Part shown: positions 8,702 to 17,087 of the stretch, one piece after another
How the letters are laid out: every line of letters begins with the position of its first letter
Position numbering within the stretch: the stretch's first letter is position 1
Source: Arthrobacter sp. FW306-07-I
GTDB taxonomy: Bacteria > Actinomycetota > Actinomycetes > Actinomycetales > Micrococcaceae
Assembly (NCBI RefSeq): GCF_021800405.1
Contig: NZ_CP084550.1
Coordinates: forward strand, 3,844,001 to 3,908,000
Reading direction: 5' to 3'
DNA length: 64,000 nucleotides
Notes under the pieces: model-generated
Database searches by the model: none
The model's input: only the letters and a program-made list of their open reading frames with translations
What the model was told of the DNA's origin: nothing
Program-made: the position numbers and the translations under genes

Positions 8702-9343
8702 ATGACAACAATCGGAATCATCGGTGCAGGACATATTGGAAGCCAGGTTGCACGGAAGGCCGTGGAGCTGGGCTACGACGTGGTCATCAGCAACTCACGG
8801 GGCCCGGAAACCCTCCAGGACCTGGTGGCTGAGCTTGGCCCGAAGGCCCGGGCAGCCACCTCAGCTGAAGCGGCAGCGGCCGGCGACTTCGCCGTGGTCA
8901 CGGTGCCGCTGAAGAACTACAAGGACGTCCCGGTGGAACCGCTGGCCGGCAAGATTGTGATCGACACGAACAATTACTACTGGGAGCGGGACGGCCGCAT
9001 TCCCGCCCTGGACAACGGCGAGGCCACCACCTCCGGGATGCTGCAGGAACACCTCCTCCAGTCCAAGGTGGCCAAGGGCTTCAACCACATCATGGCCAAG
9101 GACATCACCACCGACGGGACTCCGGCCGGCACGGAGAACCGCCGCGCCCTTGCCACCGCCAGTGATTACCCGGAAGCCGCTGAACTGGTGACCCGCCTCT
9201 ACGACGAATTCGGTTTCGACACCGTCAACGTCGGCCCGCTTTCCGAGAGCTGGCGCGTGGAGCGCGACCGCCCGGCCTATGTGGCACGGCAGAACGCCAC
9301 GCAACTGAAGGACAACCTGGCCAAGGCCCCTCGAACCATCTGA
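8702..9343 (+). CDS. NAD(P)-binding reductase, F420H2:NADP oxidoreductase-like
   Basis: A 213-residue single-domain Rossmann protein. The start TIGIIGAGHIGSQVARKA has the GxGxxG loop, ISNSRGPET suits a phosphate-binding NADPH pocket, and FAVVTVPLKNYKDVP follows the F420-dependent NADP reductase family layout. Similar short proteins in actinobacteria are annotated as NADPH-dependent F420 reductases, but F420 use cannot be shown from sequence reading. The gene is alone and ends in a strong two-way terminator. Confidence 0.75.
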   Translation: MTTIGIIGAGHIGSQVARKAVELGYDVVISNSRGPETLQDLVAELGPKARAATSAEAAAAGDFAVVTVPLKNYKDVPVEPLAGKIVIDTNNYYWERDGRIPALDNGEATTSGMLQEHLLQSKVAKGFNHIMAKDITTDGTPAGTENRRALATASDYPEAAELVTRLYDEFGFDTVNVGPLSESWRVERDRPAYVARQNATQLKDNLAKAPRTI

Positions 9344-9359
9344 TTTGTCGCATACAAAA

Positions 9360-9389
9360 ACTGGCTGGCAGTTCCCACTGCCAGCCAGT
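9360..9389. terminator. Bidirectional terminator between reductase gene and convergent secreted-protein gene
   Basis: A 12-bp perfect stem (ACTGGCTGGCAG, 9360-9371, with its complement 9378-9389) and 6-nt loop, followed by TTTCTTTC on the plus side and by TTTTTGTATG on the minus side. Confidence 0.85.
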
Positions 9390-9402
9390 TTTCTTTCACC
9401 TG

Positions 9403-10317
9403 CTACCTCCGGGCCCGAACCAGCACCACCTCGAACGGGCTGGGCGGCTGATTGAACTGCGCGTTGACAGCGGCAAGCGTGCTTCCGAACAGCGCCACGG
9501 TGGTGGGGACATTGAACGCATCGCTCTTGATGGTGTCCTCAACAACGCCGGAGGACAGGTCACCGGAAAGGTCCACGCGCACTATCTGGTTGAGCTGGTT
9601 CTGGACCGCCCAGAGGGTATGGCCTCGTACCAGGATGCCGTCCACGAACGGAACGTTGACCCCTTTGATGGCCGCACTCGCGCCCGTCTTTGGGTTGACT
9701 GTGTAAAGGGCGCCGTCAACAGTGTGCGCCACGATCAGCACTCGGCCCTCCCGGGCTGCGGCAATGCCGTTAAGGTTGAACCCCTGCTTGAGGTCCGCGG
9801 CCGGGCCGCTCAGCTTGAGGGTCTTAGCCTTGCCCAGTTTGCCGTCCTCTCCGACGGGCAGGAAGTAGAGTTCCGCTGCGGCCGAGTTGGTAAACCAGGC
9901 GCCTTCATCGGTCAGCGTGACGTCGTTGATGAATCCCTTGGCCAGGTCGATATCGGCAACGGACCTACCGGTGTCGGTGTTGTAGACGAAGGCCTTCCCG
10001 GTTTCGGCGCCCGCCACGAACAGCAGGTTGTGGCAGGGATCAGCCTTCATCCCGGCGGCGGCGCGCCCCGCGGGTGCGTCGATGAAGCGGGTGGCGGTGC
10101 TGTCGCGGATATCGCCGCGGAAAATGTCACCGGTAGTGAGTTCCCCCGCGTAAAAAGTCTTGCCCTCCCCTGCCGCGATACCCTCGGCGGAGGTGGCGCC
10201 GTCGAGCACTATCTCCCCTGAAGGCGGCGCCGCCAAGCCCGGAAGGGCCGTGGGAAGGAGCAATGAAACAGTGGCAATGAGGCCGGCTGCGGCGCGTCGG
10301 CGTACTGTTCGGCGCAT
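9403..10317 (-). CDS. Secreted SMP-30/NHL-like beta-propeller protein
   Basis: A 304-residue protein with a twin-arginine-like start (MRRTVRRRAAAGLIATVSLLL) and signal cleavage after GLAA near residue 30. The mature part is built of short beta repeats (EGIAAGEGKTFYAGEL, INDVTLTDEGAWFTN, LNGIAAAREGRVLIV, VDGILVRGHTLWAVQN), the pattern of SMP-30/gluconolactonase-type propellers. Relatives are sometimes labelled superoxide dismutase in databases, a name not supported by the sequence. Function is unknown; it may bind or hydrolyse a small extracellular ligand. Confidence 0.65.
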   Translation of the reverse strand: MRRTVRRRAAAGLIATVSLLLPTALPGLAAPPSGEIVLDGATSAEGIAAGEGKTFYAGELTTGDIFRGDIRDSTATRFIDAPAGRAAAGMKADPCHNLLFVAGAETGKAFVYNTDTGRSVADIDLAKGFINDVTLTDEGAWFTNSAAAELYFLPVGEDGKLGKAKTLKLSGPAADLKQGFNLNGIAAAREGRVLIVAHTVDGALYTVNPKTGASAAIKGVNVPFVDGILVRGHTLWAVQNQLNQIVRVDLSGDLSSGVVEDTIKSDAFNVPTTVALFGSTLAAVNAQFNQPPSPFEVVLVRARR

Positions 10318-10474
10318 GCTGGTTCCTTAGTCTCGGCTGATGCGCACGGGGCCCATCTGCGGCGAGCTCCGCACGATTGGTGCTGCCATTTTAAGCTCGG
10401 GTATTGGGCCCGCGAAGGCATCGGGGTACCCAATCTGCTTACAATCGAACCCTCTGACCACTACCGAGGGACCC

Positions 10475-10825
10475 ATGAAGAAATTCGCCACAGCCCTGTT
10501 TGCCGCCGGCCTCGTTGCTTCTGCCACGGCCTGCACCGCCACCCACCAACTGACCACCGCTGAAACCTGCGAGCGGATCCAGGCCGTTGTGTCGAACCCC
10601 GCCAACAACGCAGGCAAGACGGGCATGAACAACCTCGCGAACCAGATCCGCCCCATCCACGCGGTGGCCTCCGACGACCTCAAGCCCGCCCTCGCCTCGA
10701 TCCTGGCGTACACGGACGAACAGGCCAAGGAGAACCCGGACAAGGACAAGCTGGCCGATCTCCAGTCCGGCTACCAGGAAGCCGGCGCAACCTACAGCAA
10801 GTTCTGCGGCCAGGCGGGCGGCTAA
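10475..10825 (+). CDS. Small secreted protein or lipoprotein of unknown function
   Basis: 116 residues from the ATG at 10475 (CGAGGG upstream). The start MKKFATALFAAGLVASATAC looks like a signal peptide ending in a weak lipobox (ATAC, Cys20). The mature part is helical and holds two further cysteines (ETCERIQAVV and YSKFCGQ) that may form a disulphide. No family is recognised. It lies divergent from the propeller gene and ends at a strong two-way terminator. Confidence 0.65.
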   Translation: MKKFATALFAAGLVASATACTATHQLTTAETCERIQAVVSNPANNAGKTGMNNLANQIRPIHAVASDDLKPALASILAYTDEQAKENPDKDKLADLQSGYQEAGATYSKFCGQAGG

Positions 10826-10836
10826 GAGCTTGGACG

Positions 10837-10872
10837 AAAGGACCGGCCACCTGTCCAGGTGGCCGGTCCTTT
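10837..10872. terminator. Strong bidirectional terminator
   Basis: A 17-bp perfect inverted repeat (AAAGGACCGGCCACCTG, 10837-10853, with 10856-10872) and a 2-nt loop, so pairing may stop a little earlier. It is followed by TTGTTG and lies between convergent genes. Confidence 0.85.
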
Positions 10873-10884
10873 TTGTTGATGGCC

Positions 10885-11817
10885 CTAGAGCGTGGCGGGG
10901 TCCGTGTTGGCGCCGCACAGGATGACGGCGACGCGTTCATCCTCCGCCGGCACGTACGCTCCGGACGCCAGCGCCGCGAAGGCGGCCGCCGCTCCATGTT
11001 CCACCACGATGCGGTAGTCGTTCCACAGCGCTGAACGTGCGGCGACAATTTGTTCGTCCGTTACCAGGACGCTTACGACACCGCAGCGGACCGCGACGGA
11101 GAATCCGATGTCCCCTACCCGCCGGGCTCCCAGGGAGTCCGCGGCAATGCCCGAAACAGCCACGTCCACCGGTTGGCCGGCCGCGAGGGCGGCGTGCAGG
11201 GTGGGCGCACTTTCCGGTTCCACCGCCACCACTTTGGCGGACCCTTCGACGGCGGCCGCCACTCCCGCCATCAGCCCGCCACCGCCCGCGGCCACCAGGA
11301 CTGTATCGATGTCCGGCAACTGTTCCAGCAGCTCGGAGCCCACGGTTCCGGCGCCGGCAGCTATTTCGGGCTGGTCATACGCGTGGCAGTAGACGGCGCC
11401 GGTTTCCTCTGCATGGGCCACGGCGGCCTGGTAGGCGGCGGCGTACTCGGCGCCGCCCTGGACCACGCTGGCTCCGATGGCCCTCAGTTTGGCCACTTTG
11501 ACGGCCGGCGCGGCTTCGGGAACGAACACGGTGGCCGGCACCCCGAGTTGTTTCGCCGCATAGGCGTTGGCCAGTCCGGCGTTTCCGCCGGAGGCCACCA
11601 CAATTCCCACATCCGCGCGCAGTTCCCCGCGCTCCTTGCTGGCCAGGATTCGGTTGATCGCACCGCGGGCCTTGAACGTGCCGGTGTGCTGCATGAACTC
11701 GCACTTGAACCAGACCTCGCCCTTGAACACTCCGGGGTCTGCCTGCAGCACGGGTGTCCTGCGGATCAGGCCCGCTGTCCGGCGTGCCGCCTGCTCTATA
11801 TCGGCGTGGCTGATCAT
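10885..11817 (-). CDS. Threonine/serine dehydratase-like PLP enzyme
   Basis: 310 residues from the ATG at 11817, two bases after the stop of the upstream small gene. This is a fold-type II PLP enzyme: GTFKARGA holds the Schiff-base lysine (Lys49), ASGGNAGLA is the substrate/cofactor Asn loop (SxGN type), and AAGGGGLMAGVAA is the glycine loop that grips the PLP phosphate. No C-terminal ACT regulatory domain is present, so it resembles short catabolic threonine/serine dehydratases rather than the biosynthetic IlvA. The expected reaction is threonine to 2-oxobutanoate or serine to pyruvate, plus ammonia. Confidence 0.8.
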   Translation of the reverse strand: MISHADIEQAARRTAGLIRRTPVLQADPGVFKGEVWFKCEFMQHTGTFKARGAINRILASKERGELRADVGIVVASGGNAGLANAYAAKQLGVPATVFVPEAAPAVKVAKLRAIGASVVQGGAEYAAAYQAAVAHAEETGAVYCHAYDQPEIAAGAGTVGSELLEQLPDIDTVLVAAGGGGLMAGVAAAVEGSAKVVAVEPESAPTLHAALAAGQPVDVAVSGIAADSLGARRVGDIGFSVAVRCGVVSVLVTDEQIVAARSALWNDYRIVVEHGAAAAFAALASGAYVPAEDERVAVILCGANTDPATL

Positions 11818-11819
11818 GC

Positions 11820-12098
11820 CTAGACTTCGTCGTCCCAGGTTCCCTGGTCCCAGGTTCCCTGGTCCTTGAGGGCGTCCTCCGGCTCGGGTTCCCGCGCCGC
11901 TTCTTCGCCGCCAACATAGGATGCCGGAACGGTTCCGGCGGCATGGGTCTGCTGTTCCTCCCGGATGTTTTCCGCACCCGCCTGTTCCAGGTGCTGGCCC
12001 GACACGGGTGCCTTTGTGGCCTGGTCCTTGGCCTCGTCCGGGTCGCCTGGGCCGCGGAGGTCTGCGGTGTTCTGGGGATCGTCGCTGGAAACGGTCAT
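11820..12098 (-). CDS. Small acidic hydrophilic protein with tandem GTWDQ-type tail
   Basis: 92 residues from the ATG at 12098 (GAAAGGCAGG upstream; an in-frame ATG at 12113 is less well placed). The protein is very acidic, polar and likely disordered (SSDDPQNTAD, GDPDEAKDQATK, REPEPEDALKD) and ends in two copies of a five-residue QGTWD-like unit. No family is recognised. Its stop is two bases from the dehydratase start, so the two are probably one operon. The tail copies come from a 15-bp tandem repeat in the DNA. Confidence 0.55.
   Translation of the reverse strand: MTVSSDDPQNTADLRGPGDPDEAKDQATKAPVSGQHLEQAGAENIREEQQTHAAGTVPASYVGGEEAAREPEPEDALKDQGTWDQGTWDDEV
11834..11863. repeat. 15-bp tandem repeat, two perfect copies, inside the small acidic gene
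   Basis: CCCAGGTTCCCTGGT occurs at 11834-11848 and again at 11849-11863. It stays in frame (15 bp, five codons) and makes the duplicated QGTWD tail. Confidence 0.85.
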
Positions 12099-12131
12099 GG
12101 TCCTGCCTTTCACCTGGGAACTGCCTGTTGT

Positions 12132-12159
12132 GGAACTGCTGTTCCGGAACTGCTGTTCC
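12132..12159. repeat. 14-bp tandem repeat of a palindromic unit in the divergent intergenic region
   Basis: GGAACTGCTGTTCC is repeated head to tail at 12132-12145 and 12146-12159; each copy is an inverted repeat (GGAAC/GTTCC around TGCT). It lies between the small acidic gene (start 12098, minus strand) and the P-loop kinase gene (start 12323, plus strand), in the space expected for a shared operator. The rest of the gap 12160-12322 shows no clear feature. Confidence 0.6.
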
Positions 12160-12322
12160 GGACCGGGGAGGACCCCTGTCCGGACTCCAGCCTACGGGCT
12201 GAAGGTATTCCTTCGTCCGCCCCAGTCCTATTGAGCGCCCGCGTCCCCCGGCTGTGAGATGCATCCCGTGGGGGACTCTCCGGCCGCCTCCAGCGTTGAA
12301 CGGAACAGCGGGAGGAGGCCGG

Positions 12323-12913
12323 ATGATCATAGTGCTGACGGGCATCGACGGGTCGGGGAAGTCGACGGCGGCACGCGCCTTGGTTGCAGCCGTGCGCGCC
12401 GGTGGCGGCCGGGCCATGCTGGTGAGCAACCATGCTGGACGCCGCGTCATGTCTTTGGCCGCGGCCAAGCTGGGAGTGCGGCTGCCCGATCAGCTGGTTG
12501 ACGCCGTCGAAACCGTCCTCCGGGTGGGCAACGTGCTGCTCTCGCACCTGCGCGCCAGCCGGTTCGATGGATTGGTGGTCATGGACCGGCATCTTCACTG
12601 CCAACTGGCACTGCGCCGCGCGAAAGGGTTGCCCCGGGGACGGTTCCTTCCCTGGCTGTTGGCCCGGCTGCCGCAGCCAAACGCCATTCTTCACTTGGAT
12701 CTTGACAATGCCGAAGCACACCGCCGAATCACTGCCCGCGGAACGGATTCCGAGACCCTTGATGACCTCGCAGCTTTCCGCAGCGGGTACCGCGAACTGC
12801 CGGAGTTCGCGGGCTTTGTGCAGATCGACGCGTCACGTACGGCGGACGAGGTTGCGGCCGACTTGGACGCGCGGTTGGTCTTCTTACGGCTGTTTGGCCG
12901 TTGGCCAGCCTAG
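12323..12913 (+). CDS. P-loop kinase, thymidylate-kinase-like
   Basis: 196 residues from the ATG at 12323, which has a strong GGGAGGAGG upstream. The N-terminus MIIVLTGIDGSGKSTAARAL is a Walker A motif in the context typical of dTMP kinases; VVMDRHLHCQLALRRAKG matches the DR(Y/H) nucleotide-binding region and the LDLDNAEAHRRITARG stretch resembles the kinase lid. It is shorter and more divergent than housekeeping Tmk, so the true substrate may be another nucleotide or small phosphate acceptor. Confidence 0.7.
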   Translation: MIIVLTGIDGSGKSTAARALVAAVRAGGGRAMLVSNHAGRRVMSLAAAKLGVRLPDQLVDAVETVLRVGNVLLSHLRASRFDGLVVMDRHLHCQLALRRAKGLPRGRFLPWLLARLPQPNAILHLDLDNAEAHRRITARGTDSETLDDLAAFRSGYRELPEFAGFVQIDASRTADEVAADLDARLVFLRLFGRWPA

Positions 12914-12933
12914 AAAAAATGCGGATACAGAAC

Positions 12934-12967
12934 GTGCGGGCCAGGACCAGGGGGTCCCGACCCGCAC
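12934..12967. terminator. Possible two-way terminator hairpin
   Basis: GTGCGGG (12934-12940) pairs with CCCGCAC near 12961-12967, with an inner GGACC/GGTCC stem. It lies between convergent genes; no long T run is present. Confidence 0.4.
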
Positions 12968-12990
12968 ACGCTGGTACTGAGAAGGTGCTG

Positions 12991-13884
12991 CTACCGCGAA
13001 GCAGTCGGGGAGGCCGACGACGAGGCGCCGCTGCCGGATGACATCGTCGACGAAGAGGTCGGCGAGGCCGTCGACGAGGCTGAGCTGCTCGGCGAGGACA
13101 TGCTTCCCGAACCGGACGAGCTGGTGGAGGTGGAGGTGGCGCTGGATGTTGCGCCGCCGCTCTCGGCCTTCTTCAGCACGTCGTTGATGAGGCCCTCAAG
13201 TTCCTTCTGGTCCTTGTCACCCAGGTCAGAGCCGCTCTTGGTGGCAACCACCAACAGCCGGCCCTGGGCAGCGGACACCTGCATCAGCTTCTGCTGGTTG
13301 TCACCGCTGCGGGTGCTGACAGTGGCGAAGGTCTTCTCCGCGTCCGTATCCGCCTGCAGTTTCTCGCTGGAAACGTCGTACTTCTGTCCCAACGCGGAGA
13401 CCGAGAACTTGGCGCACTGGTCCATCTTGTCGCTGATGTCAGTCAGTGTCTTGACAGCATCCGGGCCGTTGCTGCCGGACTGGGCGGACAGCGTTCGCGG
13501 CTGGTTGCCTTCGGAAAGCGCCACGGCTACGTCACCGTTTTCCACCTTGTCCAGCAGGCCCGCGGTGGCAATATCCTTGCACTCCTTGGGATCAATGGTC
13601 GCCGTGCTCATGAGCAGATTGGCGATATTGCCACCCTGGTTCACCTGTTCCTTGGAGTACAGCTTGAGCTCGTTGCCGTCCGCGTCCTTCATGCCGGAGA
13701 TGAGGTCACGGAGCTGATCTTCCGAATAGACCTTGGCCTCGGCCGTCTTGCTGGCAGACGCCGACGCCGAAGCCGACGTGCTTGCCGTGCCCGAGGGGCT
13801 GGCGGTACCGCCGCCTCCTCCCGAGCAGCCGGCCAACGCCAGCATCGCAGCAGCAACCACTCCAAGCGCAGAAACTTTTCGCAT
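12991..13884 (-). CDS. Lipoprotein with Ser/Thr-rich ends, unknown function
   Basis: 297 residues from the ATG at 13884, chosen because GGAGG lies nine bases upstream (an upstream in-frame TTG overlaps that site). The signal peptide ends in a clear lipobox (ALAGCSGG, Cys near 20). A Ser/Ala/Thr linker leads to a folded core (about 50-240; VYSEDQLRDLISGMKDADGN to QKELEGLINDVLKKAE) that may be a ligand- or sensor-type domain, and the C-terminus is a 55-residue Ser-rich tail, perhaps a wall-spanning spacer. No family is recognised with confidence. Confidence 0.7.
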   Translation of the reverse strand: MRKVSALGVVAAAMLALAGCSGGGGGTASPSGTASTSASASASASKTAEAKVYSEDQLRDLISGMKDADGNELKLYSKEQVNQGGNIANLLMSTATIDPKECKDIATAGLLDKVENGDVAVALSEGNQPRTLSAQSGSNGPDAVKTLTDISDKMDQCAKFSVSALGQKYDVSSEKLQADTDAEKTFATVSTRSGDNQQKLMQVSAAQGRLLVVATKSGSDLGDKDQKELEGLINDVLKKAESGGATSSATSTSTSSSGSGSMSSPSSSASSTASPTSSSTMSSGSGASSSASPTASR

Positions 13885-14029
13885 TAGGTTCAACCTCCGA
13901 AATAGACAGCATGCTTAGTACTTCCACTGTAGATGTTCCCATTGGGAGGGCGAAATAACGGGGCGCGATTTTTGCCCGAGTGCGCGTTCGGGCCCTGTGA
14001 CATAATCCGTGGCGGGAGGCGGGTGCACC

Positions 14030-15229
14030 ATGAGCAGCGAATTGACCCTCCGCGGGCGGATTGTCACCGCCGCCTTGGACATACCGGACGGGGTTGTAGC
14101 GGTCGACGGCGGCCTGGTTGCCTTCGCGGGGCCAGCATCGGAATTTTCCGGGGTTCTTCCAGAAAACGGGCCTGGCGGCCGGGTTCTCGTGCCGGGCCTG
14201 GTGGACCTGCACTGCCACGGGGCCTATGGTTCGGACTTCTCAGAGGGCGACCTGGACGGTGCATCCCGGGCAGCCCGCTACCTGCACAGCCGCGGCACCA
14301 CCACCCTGCTCGCCAGTCTTGTTACCGGGAAACCCCAGGACCTGATCCGCAACCTGCGCGTGCTGAGGGAGCTGAGCGAGCAGGGCTTGGTTGCAGGCTC
14401 CCATCTGGAAGGTCCTTTCCTCTCTACCCAGCAGTGCGGCGCCCACGACCCTGACCTGTTGACGGACCCGGATCCTGCTTTGCTGATCCAACTGCTGGCA
14501 GCGGCAGGGTCCTCACTCACATCCATGACGCTGGCAGCAGAACTCCCGGGTGCCTCCGGCTTGGTCGACCAGCTCAGTACCCGCGGCGTTGTCCCGTCCC
14601 TGGGCCACACCGCTGCTGACCATACGACGGCGGCTGCTTTCCTTGAGCGCGCGGGCGCCGGGTTACGTTCTGCGGCTGACAGTCACGGCAGGATCCGGCC
14701 CACCGTGACACACCTTTTCAATGCGATGCCCCCGCTGCACCACCGCGCTCCCGGCCCCGTCTCGGCCAGCCTCAGCTTGGCAAGGGCCGGCAAAGCAGTC
14801 TTGGAGCTTATCGCCGACGGCGTGCACCTGGCACCAGAGACGGTGAAGCTGGTGTTCGACCTTGTTGGAGCGGGCAATATTGCCCTGGTGACCGATGCCA
14901 TGGCCGCAACCGGCTTGGAGGATGGGCAGTATCGGTTGGGGTCGCTCCCGGTAACCGTGAGCGGCGGGGTGGCGCGTGTGGATGGTTCGGGTGCCATCGC
15001 CGGCGGTACCGCCACCCTAATGGACGTAGTCCGGGCTACCGTCGCCGCAGGTGTCCCCCTTCAGGATGCCGTGACGTCCGCTTCCGCTGTCCCGGCATCC
15101 GTGCTGGGCCTTTCGGCAAAAGCAGGAGACCTCCGCCCCGGGATGCCCGCGGACATCGTGATGCTTGGCCAGGATCTGCAGGTGGCTGGGGTGCTGCGTG
15201 GGGGTGAGTGGGTGCATCCGATCGGGTGA
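14030..15229 (+). CDS. nagA: N-acetylglucosamine-6-phosphate deacetylase
   Basis: 399 residues from the ATG at 14030 (GGGAGGC upstream). This is an amidohydrolase-superfamily TIM barrel. It shows LVDLHCHGAYG (His61-x-His63 metal site), HLEGPFL (metal Glu), GHTAADHTTA, VTHLFNAMPPLHHRAPG (substrate loop), DGVHLAPE and VTDAMAATG (catalytic Asp). The enzyme removes acetate from GlcNAc-6-P, giving glucosamine-6-P for glycolysis or wall recycling. No nagB or PTS gene is adjacent. Nothing regulatory is obvious upstream. Confidence 0.9.
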   Translation: MSSELTLRGRIVTAALDIPDGVVAVDGGLVAFAGPASEFSGVLPENGPGGRVLVPGLVDLHCHGAYGSDFSEGDLDGASRAARYLHSRGTTTLLASLVTGKPQDLIRNLRVLRELSEQGLVAGSHLEGPFLSTQQCGAHDPDLLTDPDPALLIQLLAAAGSSLTSMTLAAELPGASGLVDQLSTRGVVPSLGHTAADHTTAAAFLERAGAGLRSAADSHGRIRPTVTHLFNAMPPLHHRAPGPVSASLSLARAGKAVLELIADGVHLAPETVKLVFDLVGAGNIALVTDAMAATGLEDGQYRLGSLPVTVSGGVARVDGSGAIAGGTATLMDVVRATVAAGVPLQDAVTSASAVPASVLGLSAKAGDLRPGMPADIVMLGQDLQVAGVLRGGEWVHPIG

Positions 15230-15309
15230 ACTGAGTGAGCTTCCTCGTAGCTGTCCTCCCTCATTGCCTCGCAACCCAAATTGTCGGACCCCTGTTGGAT
15301 GATTCTTCT

Positions 15310-16875
15310 ATGGCAAGCAGCAGCGGTGTTGGGGCAGGTGTGCAGGGTGTTCAAGCCTCTGTGGCTGCCCTTGATGCGCTCACTGCCCTTGGTGCGCTGG
15401 ACCAGGAGGACGCTTTGCTGGCCTCGGGTGCTGCTGTTGGTTCGGGTGTTGATGTGTTGCGGCGGCGGTACGAGATCCGGCTGGAGCGGCTGGAACTGGC
15501 GGCCCGTCTGGAGGCGCAGCTCGCGGCGATGAAGGCGCGGGATGCAGCGGAGGCGGTCGGGTTCCAGCAGGCCATGACTCCCCCTGACGCGTCGGTGCAG
15601 GACCGCACCTACGCCGAGATGTCCGTGGTGGAGGAGATCGCAGGGGTCCTGACCGTCAGCTCCGCCGCCGCAGGTGCTCTGGTGGAACAGTCCCGGAAAA
15701 TCTGCTCCCTCCCACCGGTGTTCCAGGCCCTGTCCGCCGGTGCCATGTCCTGGCAGCACGCCCGCATCGTTGCGGACGAAACCGAGGGCCTCGATCAGGC
15801 GGGCGCTGCGGCGCTGGTGGCGCACTTCTTCGACCCCGACGCACCCCACCCCGCCCGCGGCGCAGCCCCTGGCGAACTCGTCCCCTCCCGGTTTAGGGCC
15901 AAGGTCCGTGCCTGGCGCGAACGCCACCACCCCGAGACACTGCAGAAACGCCACGCCAAAGGGGTTACTGACCGGCGGATGGAATACACCCCGGACCGGG
16001 ACGGGATGGCCTGGGTCTCGCTCTACCTCCCCGGCGACACCGCCTGCGCCATCTGGAACCGCACCACCGCCACCGCCCGCGGCCTCCAAGGCCCCAACGA
16101 ACCACGCACCATCACCCAACTCCGCCCCGACATCGCAGCATCCCTGCTCCTTGGATCAGCAAGCGAACCCGGCAAGGTCCCCACCCCGCGGGCCGACGTC
16201 CTGGTCACGGTGCCGGTGTTCTCCCTCCTCGGACTCACGGATGAGCCCGCAACGCTGGACGGGTTAGGGCCCATCCCGGCATCCATGGCCCGGAAACTGG
16301 TCGCCGACGGGGCGGACTCCTTCTACCGGGTCCTGGTGGACCCGAGAGACGGGGCACCCTTGGAGATCGGCCGGAAGAACTACCGGCTCACCGAAACCAT
16401 CAAACGCTGGATCAGGATGCGCGACGGCAAATGCACCTTCCCCGGCTGCACCAACGGCACCCCGGACAACGACACCGACCACCTTCAGGCCTGGGAACAC
16501 GGCGGAACCACCGGGGCCAGCAATCTGGCACAGCTCTGCCCGAAACACCACCGGCTCAAACACCACACCCAATGGACACCAGAGCCGGCAACAGAAGACA
16601 GATCACCCGGCTGGACCTCACCCACCGGCCGCCACTACAAACCCGAACACCCCCACCCAGAACCCACCCACTGGCCGCAATGGCTCACGCCCACCGAATA
16701 CCAGTGCCTCGATGCCAGGTGTGCAAATGCCAATGCCAGGTGTGTGGATGCCAGCCCGGAAGACCTCCCCCCGTGGGAACCCGACGACGACTCACTCATA
16801 GACCCCGATGATCTCGCACCGGATGATCCGTTGTGGGCCGAACTCCTTGCATCGCCCTTCGCTCTGTCCACGTGA
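15310..16875 (+). CDS. DUF222 protein with C-terminal HNH endonuclease domain
   Basis: 521 residues from the ATG at 15310; an in-frame GTG at 15235 would add 25 unconserved-looking residues and ribosome-site signals are weak for both. The long helical DUF222 region (about 40-330) is followed by the HNH motif near 370-425: CTFPGCTNGTPDN, DHLQAWEHGGTT and LCPKHHRLKHH. This 13E12-type family is multi-copy in actinobacteria; the role is unknown (a nuclease, possibly mobile or defence-related). The tail contains a small internal repeat (ATGCCAGGTGTG at about 16712 and 16733). Confidence 0.85.
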   Translation: MASSSGVGAGVQGVQASVAALDALTALGALDQEDALLASGAAVGSGVDVLRRRYEIRLERLELAARLEAQLAAMKARDAAEAVGFQQAMTPPDASVQDRTYAEMSVVEEIAGVLTVSSAAAGALVEQSRKICSLPPVFQALSAGAMSWQHARIVADETEGLDQAGAAALVAHFFDPDAPHPARGAAPGELVPSRFRAKVRAWRERHHPETLQKRHAKGVTDRRMEYTPDRDGMAWVSLYLPGDTACAIWNRTTATARGLQGPNEPRTITQLRPDIAASLLLGSASEPGKVPTPRADVLVTVPVFSLLGLTDEPATLDGLGPIPASMARKLVADGADSFYRVLVDPRDGAPLEIGRKNYRLTETIKRWIRMRDGKCTFPGCTNGTPDNDTDHLQAWEHGGTTGASNLAQLCPKHHRLKHHTQWTPEPATEDRSPGWTSPTGRHYKPEHPHPEPTHWPQWLTPTEYQCLDARCANANARCVDASPEDLPPWEPDDDSLIDPDDLAPDDPLWAELLASPFALST

Positions 16876-16995
16876 TGCAGCCTGCCCAAATGATGCTGCC
16901 CTGCACAGCATGAAGCCGGCATACCCCTGAGCGGAAGTCCTAATGCCTCCAAGCCAAATTGAGCCGCGGCAATCCCCACGGGACTTCCCATTAGG

Positions 16996-17078
16996 CAGCT
17001 TTGGGGCGCTACGGTTTAGTCAGCTTTGGGGCGCTACGGTTTAGTCAGCTTTGGGGCGCTACGGTTTAGTCAGCTTTG
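16996..17078. repeat. 25-bp tandem repeat, three perfect copies plus 8 bp
   Basis: Copies at 16996-17020, 17021-17045 and 17046-17070 are identical; a fourth begins at 17071 and breaks off after CAGCTTTG. The unit starts CAGCTTTGGGGCGCTACGG. A degenerate version (GCAGCTTTGGGCGCTCCG) forms the last codons of the neighbouring minus-strand hydrolase at 17092-17109. In the minus direction each unit carries TAA. There are no spacers, so it is not a CRISPR. Confidence 0.9.
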
Positions 17079-17087
17079 AGCTCCGGT

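Noticed and set aside
15235..16875. HNH protein as homing endonuclease or intein
   Set aside because: DUF222-HNH proteins are a common stand-alone family; no host gene is interrupted and no intein splice motifs are seen.
16996..17078. CRISPR-like repeat array
   Set aside because: The 25-bp units are directly joined without spacers, and no cas genes are in the window.
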